Positions 1-8,850 of a stretch of DNA of 35,741 bases are shown in pieces. The stretch spans positions 1-35,741 of the forward strand of contig JAHWJV010000003.1 of the NCBI GenBank assembly GCA_019348265.1, written 5' to 3'. Origin of the DNA: Gemmatimonadota bacterium (lineage in GTDB: Bacteria; Gemmatimonadota; Gemmatimonadetes; Longimicrobiales; Longimicrobiaceae). The number at the start of each line of letters is the position of its first letter. Within the stretch, counting starts at the first letter, position 1. A program made the translations under genes and the position numbers. The notes under the pieces are model-generated. The model searched no databases. It saw only the letters and a list, made by a program, of their open reading frames with translations, and had not been told where the DNA came from.

Positions 1-30
1 TGTGCTCATGTCGGGTCGGGTCCTGTCTTG

Positions 31-588
31 TCAGGCCGCGGGTGCGGCTGGGGCCGCCGGCACGTCGCCGGCGGAGTCGGGGGTGGTGGGCGGTGCGAGC
101 GCTGGTGCCGCGGCAACGTGGCCGGGGCAGCAGGCGGTGACGTCGGTGCTGGCCGGGAGGAACCACGGGCAGTAGGAGCACCAGGCGTCGGCGGTCGGAA
201 GGACAGGGAGGGCGGCCGGTCCGATCTGCGCGGTCAGCGCCGCGACGCTGTCAGCGCGCTGCAGGACGTCGAGCGCGACGCCGCGCATCGCCTCCGGCGA
301 GCGGTTCTGGTATCGGATCGTGGTGGTCCCCTCTACCCGCTTGGCCTCGGGGAGGACCCGGACGCGCACGCGGTAGTCGGCCCAGTTTTGCCAGTAGCGA
401 GCGCCCGGGCGACCCGTGGCCGTGCGGGTGCCGCGGGTGACCGCGGCCTCGAATGCCGGAGACGGTACGACCACCTCCGGAACCGGGCGAGGCGCCGCCG
501 CCGCGGCCTGAGTACCTGCCTGGGCGGTCGCGACCGCGGGGCAGAGACCGACCAACAGAGCGCTCGACAGCACGTACCGACGCGACAT
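31..588 (-). pseudogene. Truncated/chimeric ORF: M1-family peptidase N-terminus (signal peptide + start of N-terminal domain) fused to an unrelated Cys-rich C-terminus
   Basis: MSRRYVLSSALLVGLCPAVATAQ signal peptide, then RYWQNWADYRVRVRVLPEAKRVEGTTTIRYQNRSPEAM typical of M1 N-termini, then WCSYCPWFLPASTDVTACCPGH and a stop at 31-33; no HExxH catalytic domain. Confidence 0.55.
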
Positions 589-809
589 TCGCGTTCTCCC
601 GCGTGAGGATGCCTTTGAAATGTGCCAGGCCGGCACCGGAACCAATCGCCCGGAAGTACAGCCATAGGTCAGCCGAATAATGCAAGAACGAGCCCCCGGA
701 CCTGAGAAGGAGCTGCTCCCCGTCCACCCGTAGACGAAACCCTTCGGTGCTGGCACGGAGAGCGCATGCGAAAGGGCGAACCCCACTGCGACAGAGAGGA
801 GGAGATCTC

Positions 810-1262
810 GTGAGCGATGCAACGAGGGGCAGCAAGGCGACGATTCCCTGCGGCGCGTGCGGCAGGCTGAACCGGGTGGACCTCGCGCGGGCGAAGGACG
901 GCCCGAAGTGCGGCGCCTGCAGCCGTCCGATCGCGCTCGACCAGCCGATCGCCGTCAGCGACCAGAGCATGGTGAAGGTTCTGCGGGACAGTGAAGTTCC
1001 GGTGGTAGTCGACTTCTATGCCGACTGGTGCGGCCCGTGCAAGATGATGGCGCCGCTTCTGGACGACCTGGCGCGGGCACGCGCGGGTGAGATCCTGGTC
1101 GCGAAGCTCGACACCGACCGGAACCCGGCCATGGCGTCGCGGTTCAACATTCGCGGCATTCCCAACCTGATCGTCTTTCGAGACGGGCGGGAGGTGGCGC
1201 GCGAGGTCGGGGCGATCCCCCGCCGCCGGCTGGATGCGCTGGTGAATTCGGCAGCCCTCTGA
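810..1262 (+). CDS. trxC: Thioredoxin 2 (TrxC-like, N-terminal zinc motif CGAC..CGAC, active site WCGPCK)
   Basis: GTG start after agaggaggag; CGACGRLN...CGACSRPI; FYADWCGPCKMMAPLL. Confidence 0.9.
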   Translation: MSDATRGSKATIPCGACGRLNRVDLARAKDGPKCGACSRPIALDQPIAVSDQSMVKVLRDSEVPVVVDFYADWCGPCKMMAPLLDDLARARAGEILVAKLDTDRNPAMASRFNIRGIPNLIVFRDGREVAREVGAIPRRRLDALVNSAAL

Positions 1263-1281
1263 GGTCCAGGAATCAGCGAAG

Positions 1282-1306
1282 GCGCCGGGGAACCGTCCCC
1301 CGGCGC
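1282..1306. terminator. Bidirectional hairpin terminator between convergent trxC and plastocyanin-like gene
   Basis: gcgccgggg-aaccgtc-ccccggcgc, perfect 9-bp stem between convergent stops. Confidence 0.65.
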
Positions 1307-1330
1307 GTTCGTTCCGCACCTGCCACCGAC

Positions 1331-1774
1331 CTACTGGACGGTCAAGGTACCTACCATCCCGAGCGCCACATGTGGGTCGCACTGAAACGTGTACCTGCCG
1401 GCGGCGAAGTTTACCGGCACCTCGTGGACCTGCCCCGGCGAGGACAGGAAGGGACTGGTTGCCGGCAGCCCGGCCGCCGCGGCCTGGGGATCCCCGGCGA
1501 ACGACACGTTGTGGACGCCGCTCTGCAGGACGAACCGAATGACGTCACCCTTTCGAGCAGTCACCTCCGCCGGCTCGAAGTGGTTCGCCGCCCCGTCCGT
1601 CACCATCTTCACCTCGATCACCCGGCCCGCGGGCGCGCTCGCCGGCGCGCTGGCCGCAGCACCATCGGTGGGTGCTCCCGCCCCCGGCACCGCCTCCGCT
1701 TCCCCGCCGCCGCAGCCGGCGAGAGCCAGACAGAGAGCCAATCCGACCGGTGCCCAAACATATTGCGTCTTCAT
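1331..1774 (-). CDS. Plastocyanin/azurin-family copper-binding lipoprotein
   Basis: Lipobox LALAGCGGG; GVHNVSF and YTFQCDPHVALGMVGTLTV type-I copper ligand pattern (H..C..H..M). Confidence 0.8.
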   Translation of the reverse strand: MKTQYVWAPVGLALCLALAGCGGGEAEAVPGAGAPTDGAAASAPASAPAGRVIEVKMVTDGAANHFEPAEVTARKGDVIRFVLQSGVHNVSFAGDPQAAAAGLPATSPFLSSPGQVHEVPVNFAAGRYTFQCDPHVALGMVGTLTVQ

Positions 1775-1921
1775 CACGTCTCCTCGAGAGGTTGGCGAAT
1801 CGCCTCGTCCTTGACCCCTCAAAGATACGCCTGGCTACATTTTGATCAGCCGGTAAGCACCTGATTCGATGTGGGAGTCTTCCCCACACCTCCGTCCTCC
1901 TCGGCCCGACCGCGACACCCG

Positions 1922-2194
1922 CTAAGGCGCCAGCACCAGGGTCGCCGCGCCGGTGACTCCGGGCAGGATGGTCGCCTCGGCCCACCCCGCCGCCAGGTAC
2001 CGCCGCACAACGCACTCCGAGATCCGCTCCGGCAGAGCCTGATGGATCCCGTAGACGAACCGCTCGCCCGGCCGCACCCCTCTCAGAGCACGGTCGATGA
2101 TTCCCTCCAGCCCCTGGGCGAACGCCGCCTCCTCCGGGCTCAACTCCAGGCATGACGCCCCTTCCAGCACCGATCCGCTGGGTCCGATCGCCAT
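1922..2194 (-). CDS. Small hypothetical protein (91 aa), possibly phage-derived
   Basis: ATG preceded by ggaggtgacctg; MAIGPSGSVLEGASCLELSPEEAAFAQGLEGIIDRALRGVRPGERFVYG... Confidence 0.45.
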   Translation of the reverse strand: MAIGPSGSVLEGASCLELSPEEAAFAQGLEGIIDRALRGVRPGERFVYGIHQALPERISECVVRRYLAAGWAEATILPGVTGAATLVLAP

Positions 2195-2257
2195 CAGGTC
2201 ACCTCCTCCGCGACACCGTGGAGGAGCGGGCGATCGAGCCTGGCGAACTGTTCTGGA

Positions 2258-2368
2258 CCGCCACGATCGGCTGGTGGCGATGGATAGCTTCGCCACGGGG
2301 TTCCCTGCCCCCGCGGTGCGAAGCTCCGGGTGGGCGCCCAGATTCCCGATCGAAGTCGCCCGGTTCAA
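2258..2368 (-). pseudogene. N-terminal fragment of a single-stranded DNA-binding protein (SSB)
   Basis: LNRATSIGNLGAHPELRTAGAGNPVAKLSIATSRSW resembles SSB N-termini, then similarity ends; only a TTG start in frame while the RBS-associated ATG (aggagaaacgATG) lies in another frame. Confidence 0.6.
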
Positions 2369-2521
2369 GCTGCGAGAACATCGTTTCTCCTGTTCGTGTC
2401 CACACCGCCGAGATCATGGTGCTGGCGCACTCTCCCGCCGCGCAGTCGCCGGTACATTCTGGTACACCGAACACGCGCCGAAGATCATGGTATCAGCCAG
2501 GAACACCAATCGGGGGGAAGC

Positions 2522-3238
2522 ATGGGAACCAGGGCAGAGGAGCTGCGACGCCTCGCGGAGCCATTCGCTCCAGACCAGCTGGAATGGCGGGTGGGGCGCA
2601 CCGGCAAAGGCGTCCGGGGAGCGTGGGTACACGTGCTGGCGTATCAGACGTCGCGAGCGGTGATGGACCGCTTCGACGAGGTGTGCGGGGTCGAGAACTG
2701 GGCCAACGAATTTCGAGCGGGTCCGGGCGGAGGTGTACTCTGCCGGATCGGGGTGAACATCGAGGGAGCGGGGTGGGTCTGGAAGGAGGACGGCGCGGAG
2801 AACACCAATATCGAGGCGGTGAAGGGCGGCCTCTCCGGAGCGATGAAGCGTGCGGCGGTGCAGTGGGGTGTCGGGAGGTACCTGTACGGGCTCGAGGAGA
2901 CGTTCGGCCTGGTGCACCAGTTCGGGCTGTACAGCGCCGGAAAGGGCGGTGAGAGGTTCCGATGGAACCCTCCTGCCCTCCCGGATTGGGCTCTGCCCGC
3001 CGCGGAGCTGCGGCACCGTGAGCTGCTCGCCTTCATCAAGGCGTACCACAAACGAACTGAAGGGAGGGTGCGGATCGGCGATGCGTGGACCAAGCTAGTC
3101 GAGCTCGTCGGCACGCACGCCGACCTGCTGAAGAGAGACTACTTTCTCGCCCGAACCGTAGCGAAGGCGCTGTCGATCGAGACTGGCGTTCCGCTCGACC
3201 GAGCGGCGATCGACCCGGCGGCGCTACGTGCCGCCTGA
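2522..3238 (+). CDS. Rad52/Rad22-family single-strand annealing protein
   Basis: GAWVHVLAYQTSRAVMDRFDEVCGVENWANEF...EAVKGGLSGAMKRAAVQWGVGRYLYGLE typical of phage/bacterial Rad52-like proteins. Confidence 0.8.
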   Translation: MGTRAEELRRLAEPFAPDQLEWRVGRTGKGVRGAWVHVLAYQTSRAVMDRFDEVCGVENWANEFRAGPGGGVLCRIGVNIEGAGWVWKEDGAENTNIEAVKGGLSGAMKRAAVQWGVGRYLYGLEETFGLVHQFGLYSAGKGGERFRWNPPALPDWALPAAELRHRELLAFIKAYHKRTEGRVRIGDAWTKLVELVGTHADLLKRDYFLARTVAKALSIETGVPLDRAAIDPAALRAA

Positions 3239-3245
3239 CGGCCGA

Positions 3246-6200
3246 TCAGTCCCCGGCCTCAGTAACGGCATGGACGCCTCCGATTCCACCTCGGCCCTCC
3301 TCGTGCCCACCGGCCTTTCTACCGCCGCGAACCCTTGCGAACAGGGCATCACGCCAATCGGCGAGGATCTCATACGCGGTGGGGATGACGAGCAGCGTCA
3401 GCAGGGTGGAGGTGAGCACTCCCCCGATGACCGCGCGACCGAGCGGAGCACGGAAGTCCCCGCCCTCTCCCGACCCGATCGCGACCGGGAGCATGCCGGC
3501 GACGAGCGCGAAGGTAGTCATCAGGATCGGGCGGAGCCGAACACGTCCCGCCTCGATGATCGCCTCCCGCCGCTCCATCCCCTCCTCCTCGGACCACTTC
3601 GCGAAGTCGATCAGCAGGATCGCGTTCTTCGCGACTATGCCCATCAGGAGGATGACTCCGATCAAGCTCATCAGGTTCACGGTCGACCCGGTAACCAGCA
3701 GCGCCAGCATCACCCCGATAAGCGACAGCGGGAGCGAGAGCATGATCGCGAACGGGTCGAGGAAGGACCCGAACTGTACCACGAGCACCAGGTACATCAG
3801 CATGATGGCGATGCCGAGCGCGGCTAGAATGGAGGTGAATACTTCCTCCTGGTCCGCAGTCTCACCACCCTGTCGGACCGTGTAGCCGGCCGGGATGTCG
3901 ATGTTGTCGACACGCGTCTGAATCTCGGCGATGACCTCGGAGAGCGGACGTCCCTCGGTGTTCGCCTGTACGCTGATCACCCGGTCCCCATCCAGATGGT
4001 CGATCTGGGCGGGAGAGACGCTCTGCGTGACGCGGGCGACCTGGCCGAGCGGGACGGTCGCGGTCCCCGCCGGGCCTGCGATGGTCAGTGGGAGGGAGTT
4101 GAGGTCCCGCGCCCGGGCGCGGGACTCCGGATCGAGGCGGACCCGGACGTCGCGGGTCTCGCCGGTCGGGTCGACCCAGTCACCCGCGTCGATCCCGGCG
4201 AACGCCGTGCGCAGCGAGTTGGCGACCTGCGCGACCGAGAGGCCGAGCGAGGCAGCGAGCCCGCGCTCGATCTGGACGTCGAGCTCGGGCCGCTGGCCCT
4301 TGGTGGAGAGCCCGACGTCGACCGCGCCGGGAATCTGACGGACCTCGCCCTCGATCTGGCGCGCCAGGTCGTTCAGGACGCGGCTGTCGGGGCCGCTGAG
4401 TTGCACGTCGATCTGCTTCGCTCCGCCGAACCCGCCGGAGGAAATGGATGCCGTAGCCCCGCCGATCGAGCCGAGTCGCTCGCGGATGTCCCGCTCGATC
4501 TCATACTGCAGGCGGTCGCGCTGAGCCTTGGGGACCAGCCGCACGTACACGGTTCCCTCGTCCACCGAGCCCGACTGCCCACCGACGGTGCCGTATGTGT
4601 ACGCGACCTCGTCATAGGAGCGCGCGATCCGCACTACCTCCTCGATCTTGAGCCGGGTGTAGTCCATGTTCGACCCGGGCGGAGCCTCGACGACGACGTT
4701 GAACTCGGAGATGTCCTGCACGGGGAAGAAGCTGCTCCCGACGATGCCTAGAGCGGGCATCGCCAGCGCGGTGAAGAACGATCCGGCGGCCAGCGCCATC
4801 ATCTTCCAGCGGTGATCGAGCGCCCAACCGATCACCTTTTTATAGCCCTCGGCCTGCCGGTCGAACCAGGCGTTGAACCGGTCCAGCTTCCTCGTGATCC
4901 AGCTCTTGTCCTTCTCCTCCTTGTGCGGGTCCGGCCAGTAGGCCGAGAGCATCGGGTCGAGCGAGAAGGAGACGAACAGCGAGACGAGCACCGAGGAGGC
5001 GATCGTGAGCGCGAACGGCTTGAACCACTGGCCCGCCATCCCTTCCATGAAGCCGATCGGCACGAACACGACCACGATGGAGAAGGTGGTCGCCGCGACG
5101 GCGAGCCCGATCTCGGCGGTACCCTCCCGTGCGGCGGTATAGTGGTCTTTCCGCATCTCCACGTGCCGCACGATGTTCTCGCGCACCACGATGGCGTCGT
5201 CGATCAGGATGCCGATGGCCAGCGAGAGGCCGAGCAAGCTCATCGTATTGAGCGTGAACCCGAACGCCCAGACCGCCATGAAGCTGGCCAGCACGGAGAT
5301 CGGCAGCGCGACACCGGTAATGACGGTGGAGCGCCAGGAGTTGAGGAAGAGGAAGACGACGAGAACGGTGAGCAGCGCGCCCTCCAGCAGCGCCTCACGC
5401 ACGTTCGCAACGGAGGTCTCGACGCGCTCACCGGCGTCGCGGACGACGCGGAGCGTTGCGCCTGCCGGAATCGCCCCTTGGATCTCGCGCACGCGCTCCA
5501 GCACCGCCTCGCTGACGGCGGTCGTGCTGGAGTTCGTGGTCTTGGTGATGTCGATCCCGACCGCTTCCTCGTTGTTGTAGAGTGCGAGCGTCCGCGGCTC
5601 CTCCGACCCATCCCGTACGTCCGCCACCTCGCCGAGGCGAACCAGACGCCCGCCAGACTGGGAAACGACGATCTGCTGGAAATCGGCGGGCCCCTGCAGC
5701 CGGCCGCGCAGGCGGATGGTGTGCTCGACCAGGTCGCCGCGGATGCTGCCAACGGGCACGGCGAGGTTCTGGACCTGCAGCGCCTGCACGACCTGGGCGA
5801 TGCTGACACCCGCCGCCTGCAGCGCGAGCGGCTTGATCTCGACGACGAGCTCCCGCTCCACCCCTCCGACCACCTCCACCTCCGCGACGCCCGAGACGCC
5901 GCGAAGCTGACGCGTGATCGCCGGATCGGCGATACGCGTCAGCTCGGCAGCGGTCATCGTCGCGGAGGAGAGGGTCAGCGAGATGATCGGCAGGTCGTTG
6001 GGATCGAAGCGCGTGAGAATCGGCTCCTCCATCTCCTGCGGCAGATCACCCCGGATCTGGGAGATGGCGTCCCGAATATCCTGCGTCGCCTGCTGGACGT
6101 CCTTCTCGAAGTCGAACATGACGACGAGGAGGGCGAAGCCATCGAGCGCAGAGGCATTGATCTGATCGACGCCGCTCAGGCCCGAGATGCTCTCCTCGAC

Positions 6201-6398
6201 CGGGTCCACGACCTCGCGCTCCACTATGTCGGGGGAGGCACCCGGGTACGGGATGGCGACGGAGACGACGGGCGGGTTCACCTCGGGGTACTCGTCCGTG
6301 TCCAGGCTGAAATAGGAGAAGAGCCCGAACACCACGATCGCCAGCATCGTCACCAGTGTGATCACCGGCCGACGGATCGCGAAATCTGAGATCCACAT
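3246..6398 (-). CDS. RND (HAE1/AcrB-type) efflux transporter, 1050 aa
   Basis: [63 protein letters not shown]...; [38 protein letters not shown]. Confidence 0.95.
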   Translation of the reverse strand: MWISDFAIRRPVITLVTMLAIVVFGLFSYFSLDTDEYPEVNPPVVSVAIPYPGASPDIVEREVVDPVEESISGLSGVDQINASALDGFALLVVMFDFEKDVQQATQDIRDAISQIRGDLPQEMEEPILTRFDPNDLPIISLTLSSATMTAAELTRIADPAITRQLRGVSGVAEVEVVGGVERELVVEIKPLALQAAGVSIAQVVQALQVQNLAVPVGSIRGDLVEHTIRLRGRLQGPADFQQIVVSQSGGRLVRLGEVADVRDGSEEPRTLALYNNEEAVGIDITKTTNSSTTAVSEAVLERVREIQGAIPAGATLRVVRDAGERVETSVANVREALLEGALLTVLVVFLFLNSWRSTVITGVALPISVLASFMAVWAFGFTLNTMSLLGLSLAIGILIDDAIVVRENIVRHVEMRKDHYTAAREGTAEIGLAVAATTFSIVVVFVPIGFMEGMAGQWFKPFALTIASSVLVSLFVSFSLDPMLSAYWPDPHKEEKDKSWITRKLDRFNAWFDRQAEGYKKVIGWALDHRWKMMALAAGSFFTALAMPALGIVGSSFFPVQDISEFNVVVEAPPGSNMDYTRLKIEEVVRIARSYDEVAYTYGTVGGQSGSVDEGTVYVRLVPKAQRDRLQYEIERDIRERLGSIGGATASISSGGFGGAKQIDVQLSGPDSRVLNDLARQIEGEVRQIPGAVDVGLSTKGQRPELDVQIERGLAASLGLSVAQVANSLRTAFAGIDAGDWVDPTGETRDVRVRLDPESRARARDLNSLPLTIAGPAGTATVPLGQVARVTQSVSPAQIDHLDGDRVISVQANTEGRPLSEVIAEIQTRVDNIDIPAGYTVRQGGETADQEEVFTSILAALGIAIMLMYLVLVVQFGSFLDPFAIMLSLPLSLIGVMLALLVTGSTVNLMSLIGVILLMGIVAKNAILLIDFAKWSEEEGMERREAIIEAGRVRLRPILMTTFALVAGMLPVAIGSGEGGDFRAPLGRAVIGGVLTSTLLTLLVIPTAYEILADWRDALFARVRGGRKAGGHEEGRGGIGGVHAVTEAGD

Positions 6399-6402
6399 GT
6401 GG

Positions 6403-6993
6403 TCAGTCCCTGAAGGAAAGGTCGGCCCTGGCTGAGATCCCTCGGAAGAAGAGCCGGACGTACCGCTCGGCGGCCTCGTCGACGGAGAAAGGATAGCGAT
6501 CGGGCATGACGTCGCGGCCGATCGCGTCGGCTAGAATGGCTCCCATCAGCATCGCGGCGGCGGCCCCCGTGTCCGCATCCGCCGCGATGGTTCCTTGCTC
6601 CTGCAACCGGTCCAGGTAGGAGCGCAGCTCGCGCGCGACCAGCGCCGGGCCCGAACAGCTGCTGGCGCTCACCTCGGGATTCTCCTCGAACTCACCGATG
6701 CTGCGTCGGATCCACGAGCTCGCGGCGTAGAGCTCGCGCAGGTGCCCTGACGCCCAGATCACCAGCTCTGCCTCCGCGTCCCCCGGCTCCGCCGGCAGGC
6801 TGCCGAAGGAAGGCCGCTCCGACACCCGGAAGAGCGCCTCGCGGAGGAGCCGCTCCTTGCAGCCGAACTGCCGGAATAGCGTCACCTCGTTCACCCCCGC
6901 CACTTCCGCGATGCGCCGCGTCGTCGCCCCGCGCGAGCCAGCCTCTGAAAACACCCGGACGGCGGCGTCCAGAATCTTCTCTCTAGCTTCCAT
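6403..6993 (-). CDS. TetR/AcrR-family transcriptional regulator
   Basis: ILDAAVRVFSEAGSRGATTRRIAEVAGVNEVTLFRQFGCKERLLREAL HTH; 4 bp upstream of the RND gene. Confidence 0.92.
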   Translation of the reverse strand: MEAREKILDAAVRVFSEAGSRGATTRRIAEVAGVNEVTLFRQFGCKERLLREALFRVSERPSFGSLPAEPGDAEAELVIWASGHLRELYAASSWIRRSIGEFEENPEVSASSCSGPALVARELRSYLDRLQEQGTIAADADTGAAAAMLMGAILADAIGRDVMPDRYPFSVDEAAERYVRLFFRGISARADLSFRD

Positions 6994-7023
6994 GCGCCCA
7001 TGATAAGGAGCGTTCCCGGATCA

Positions 7024-7041
7024 TGCAAGCAAACACTTGCA
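7024..7041. promoter_or_regulatory. Candidate TetR operator
   Basis: TGCAAG caaaca CTTGCA inverted repeat about 30 nt upstream of the TetR ATG. Confidence 0.5.
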
Positions 7042-7061
7042 CCTACGAGAACGGCTACGGG

Positions 7062-7209
7062 CTATCGGCTATCGGTCATCCGTTCCGTACCCACGATCAC
7101 CTGTTCGCGGCGGCCTCCCAAGCCCGACGGCTAGATCGCCGAAACGACGCTCCCCCGCTCCACGACGGGTGGAGCGGGGGACCGATAGCCGATAGCCGAT
7201 AGCCGATAG
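7062..7209. repeat. Intergenic inverted heptamer repeats: (CTATCGG)x2 ... hairpin ... (CCGATAG)x4
   Basis: 7062-7075 ctatcggctatcgg; 7151-7181 perfect 13-bp hairpin tcccccgctccac-gacgg-gtggagcggggga; 7182-7209 four ccgatag units directly before the 7211 stop codon. Confidence 0.8.
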
Positions 7210-7210
7210 C

Positions 7211-7747
7211 CTACTTCAGAGTCGTGAAGCTCAGGAGGCGCTCGACCTCGGCCTCATCCACGTACTTGCCGATCTCGCGGCGGAACTGCTCGACGGAGGT
7301 CCAGGGGCGGTACTCCTCGAACTCGTGCGCCATGCGCTCGCCGACGCCGGGGATCAGCTGGATCTCCTCGTCGGAGGCGGTGTTGGGGTCGATGGGCTTC
7401 CAGACGTAGGCGAATACGGAGTCCTTCTGCGCCTCGGTCAGGTTCTGCTGGGTGAGCACGCGGTTCAGGGCGAGGTTGTCCGCATAGGGACGTCCGGCGA
7501 CGATGGCGGAGGCGGCGGCGGGCTGGAGGCGGGCCCGGGTCTGCAGCTCCTCGGCGGCGGCGGTGTTCGGATCGAGGAAGGAGCCAGCGGCCGGAGCGGC
7601 GGGGGTGACCGTCGTTTCCATGGCCGCTGGAGCCGAATCGGCCGCGGCGACGTCGGCCGTCTCCTGGGAGGCTTCCTCGCCGCACGCGGCGAGGGTCAGC
7701 ATAACGCCGGCGACCCCGGCGAAGGCGAAGTTGGTTCGAATCATCAT
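7211..7747 (-). CDS. Helix-hairpin-helix (ComEA-like) lipoprotein
   Basis: Lipobox LTLAACGEE; DPNTASDEEIQLIPGVGERMAHEFEEYRPWTSVEQF. Confidence 0.75.
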   Translation of the reverse strand: MMIRTNFAFAGVAGVMLTLAACGEEASQETADVAAADSAPAAMETTVTPAAPAAGSFLDPNTAAAEELQTRARLQPAAASAIVAGRPYADNLALNRVLTQQNLTEAQKDSVFAYVWKPIDPNTASDEEIQLIPGVGERMAHEFEEYRPWTSVEQFRREIGKYVDEAEVERLLSFTTLK

Positions 7748-7922
7748 GTCTCCTCTCGAGTCAGGCGCGAGCCATCAGGGCTCGTGGAGGCGGAAGGATA
7801 GGAGCGGCCGAGCCGCTCTGCAACCGGTGCGCCCCGGACGGTAGTACGCCGGACACAGAGCGGGGGGCAGGACCTTCACCGGCCGGGGGTACGTTGGCTG
7901 GCGAGGGGCGCCCGCCTGGCGA

Positions 7923-8813
7923 TCAGCGCGCGGCTGGCACGTCGGCCGCCCGGGCCGAGAAGTAGCGGGACAGCGGGTCGCCGGGCAGCCCCTTCAACCC
8001 GGCGATCACCAGGCGCGCGCTGAGGGTGGCTCCGGTTAGGCTGGTGTGCGTATGGTCGCGGCCGAATAGCTCGCGGACCCTCTCGGGGCCGATCTTCTCG
8101 TACTCGCGGGCGATGATCTCATGAAGGTCCAGGAAGGGGACCTTTTCGGCCTCCGCGACCTGCTTCGCCCAGCCGGCGTAATCCTTATGGTTCCTAACGA
8201 CGGCGCCGTTCTGCCAGATGTTCCGGGGAACGAGGGAGGCGACGATCGGGGTCGCTCGCGCGGCACGTGTGTCCGCGATGAACTTCCTGAGGTACCACCC
8301 GAAGGAGTGCACGACCTCGTCCTGGCGGGTGAGGAAGTTGTGAATCGCCTCGCTCTCATCGCCCACGCCCTTGATGCTACCCCTGGCACGCGAAGTGTCG
8401 TTCAGCGCGCCACCGTCGTTGTGGCCGAACTGCATGATGACGACGTCGCCCGGCTTCAGCGCCGCCCGAACCCGCTCCCACTGGCCCTGGGTCAGGTACG
8501 TCCGGCTGCTGCGCCCGCCGAGGGCGCGGTTCACGACGTTCACGCGCGTGCTGTCGAAGTACTCGCCCGTGAGATCGCCCCATCCCCACTCGCCGTTCCC
8601 CCCGTTCCCGCTCCCGTTCCGCACCGTCGAGTCACCGATGTAGTAGACGGTCGGCAACACGGGGTTACCCTCCGTCACGGGGGCGCCCGGTGCTGCGGCT
8701 GCGGCAGCGTTCTGCGCTCGGGCGGGTGCGACGCTCGCCGCTCCCAGCAGTAGCGCAATGACGACCGGGAGCCTGCCCGGCAACGAATCGGGTCTCGGCC
8801 GCGTGCGACTCAT
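7923..8813 (-). CDS. Rhamnogalacturonan acetylesterase-like SGNH hydrolase (CE12-like)
   Basis: Signal peptide; YYIGDSTVRNGSGNGGNGEWGWGDL; MQFGHNDGGALND; GRDHTHTSLTGA. Confidence 0.85.
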   Translation of the reverse strand: MSRTRPRPDSLPGRLPVVIALLLGAASVAPARAQNAAAAAAPGAPVTEGNPVLPTVYYIGDSTVRNGSGNGGNGEWGWGDLTGEYFDSTRVNVVNRALGGRSSRTYLTQGQWERVRAALKPGDVVIMQFGHNDGGALNDTSRARGSIKGVGDESEAIHNFLTRQDEVVHSFGWYLRKFIADTRAARATPIVASLVPRNIWQNGAVVRNHKDYAGWAKQVAEAEKVPFLDLHEIIAREYEKIGPERVRELFGRDHTHTSLTGATLSARLVIAGLKGLPGDPLSRYFSARAADVPAAR

Positions 8814-8850
8814 ATGTAACCTACTGGTGCTCAGGGATTTAGCCACGGTT

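Noticed and set aside
4812-6389. 525-aa plus-strand ORF antisense to the RND pump
   Set aside because: Arg/Asp/His-rich composition typical of a mirror ORF on the strand opposite a high-GC gene; the RND product is unambiguous.
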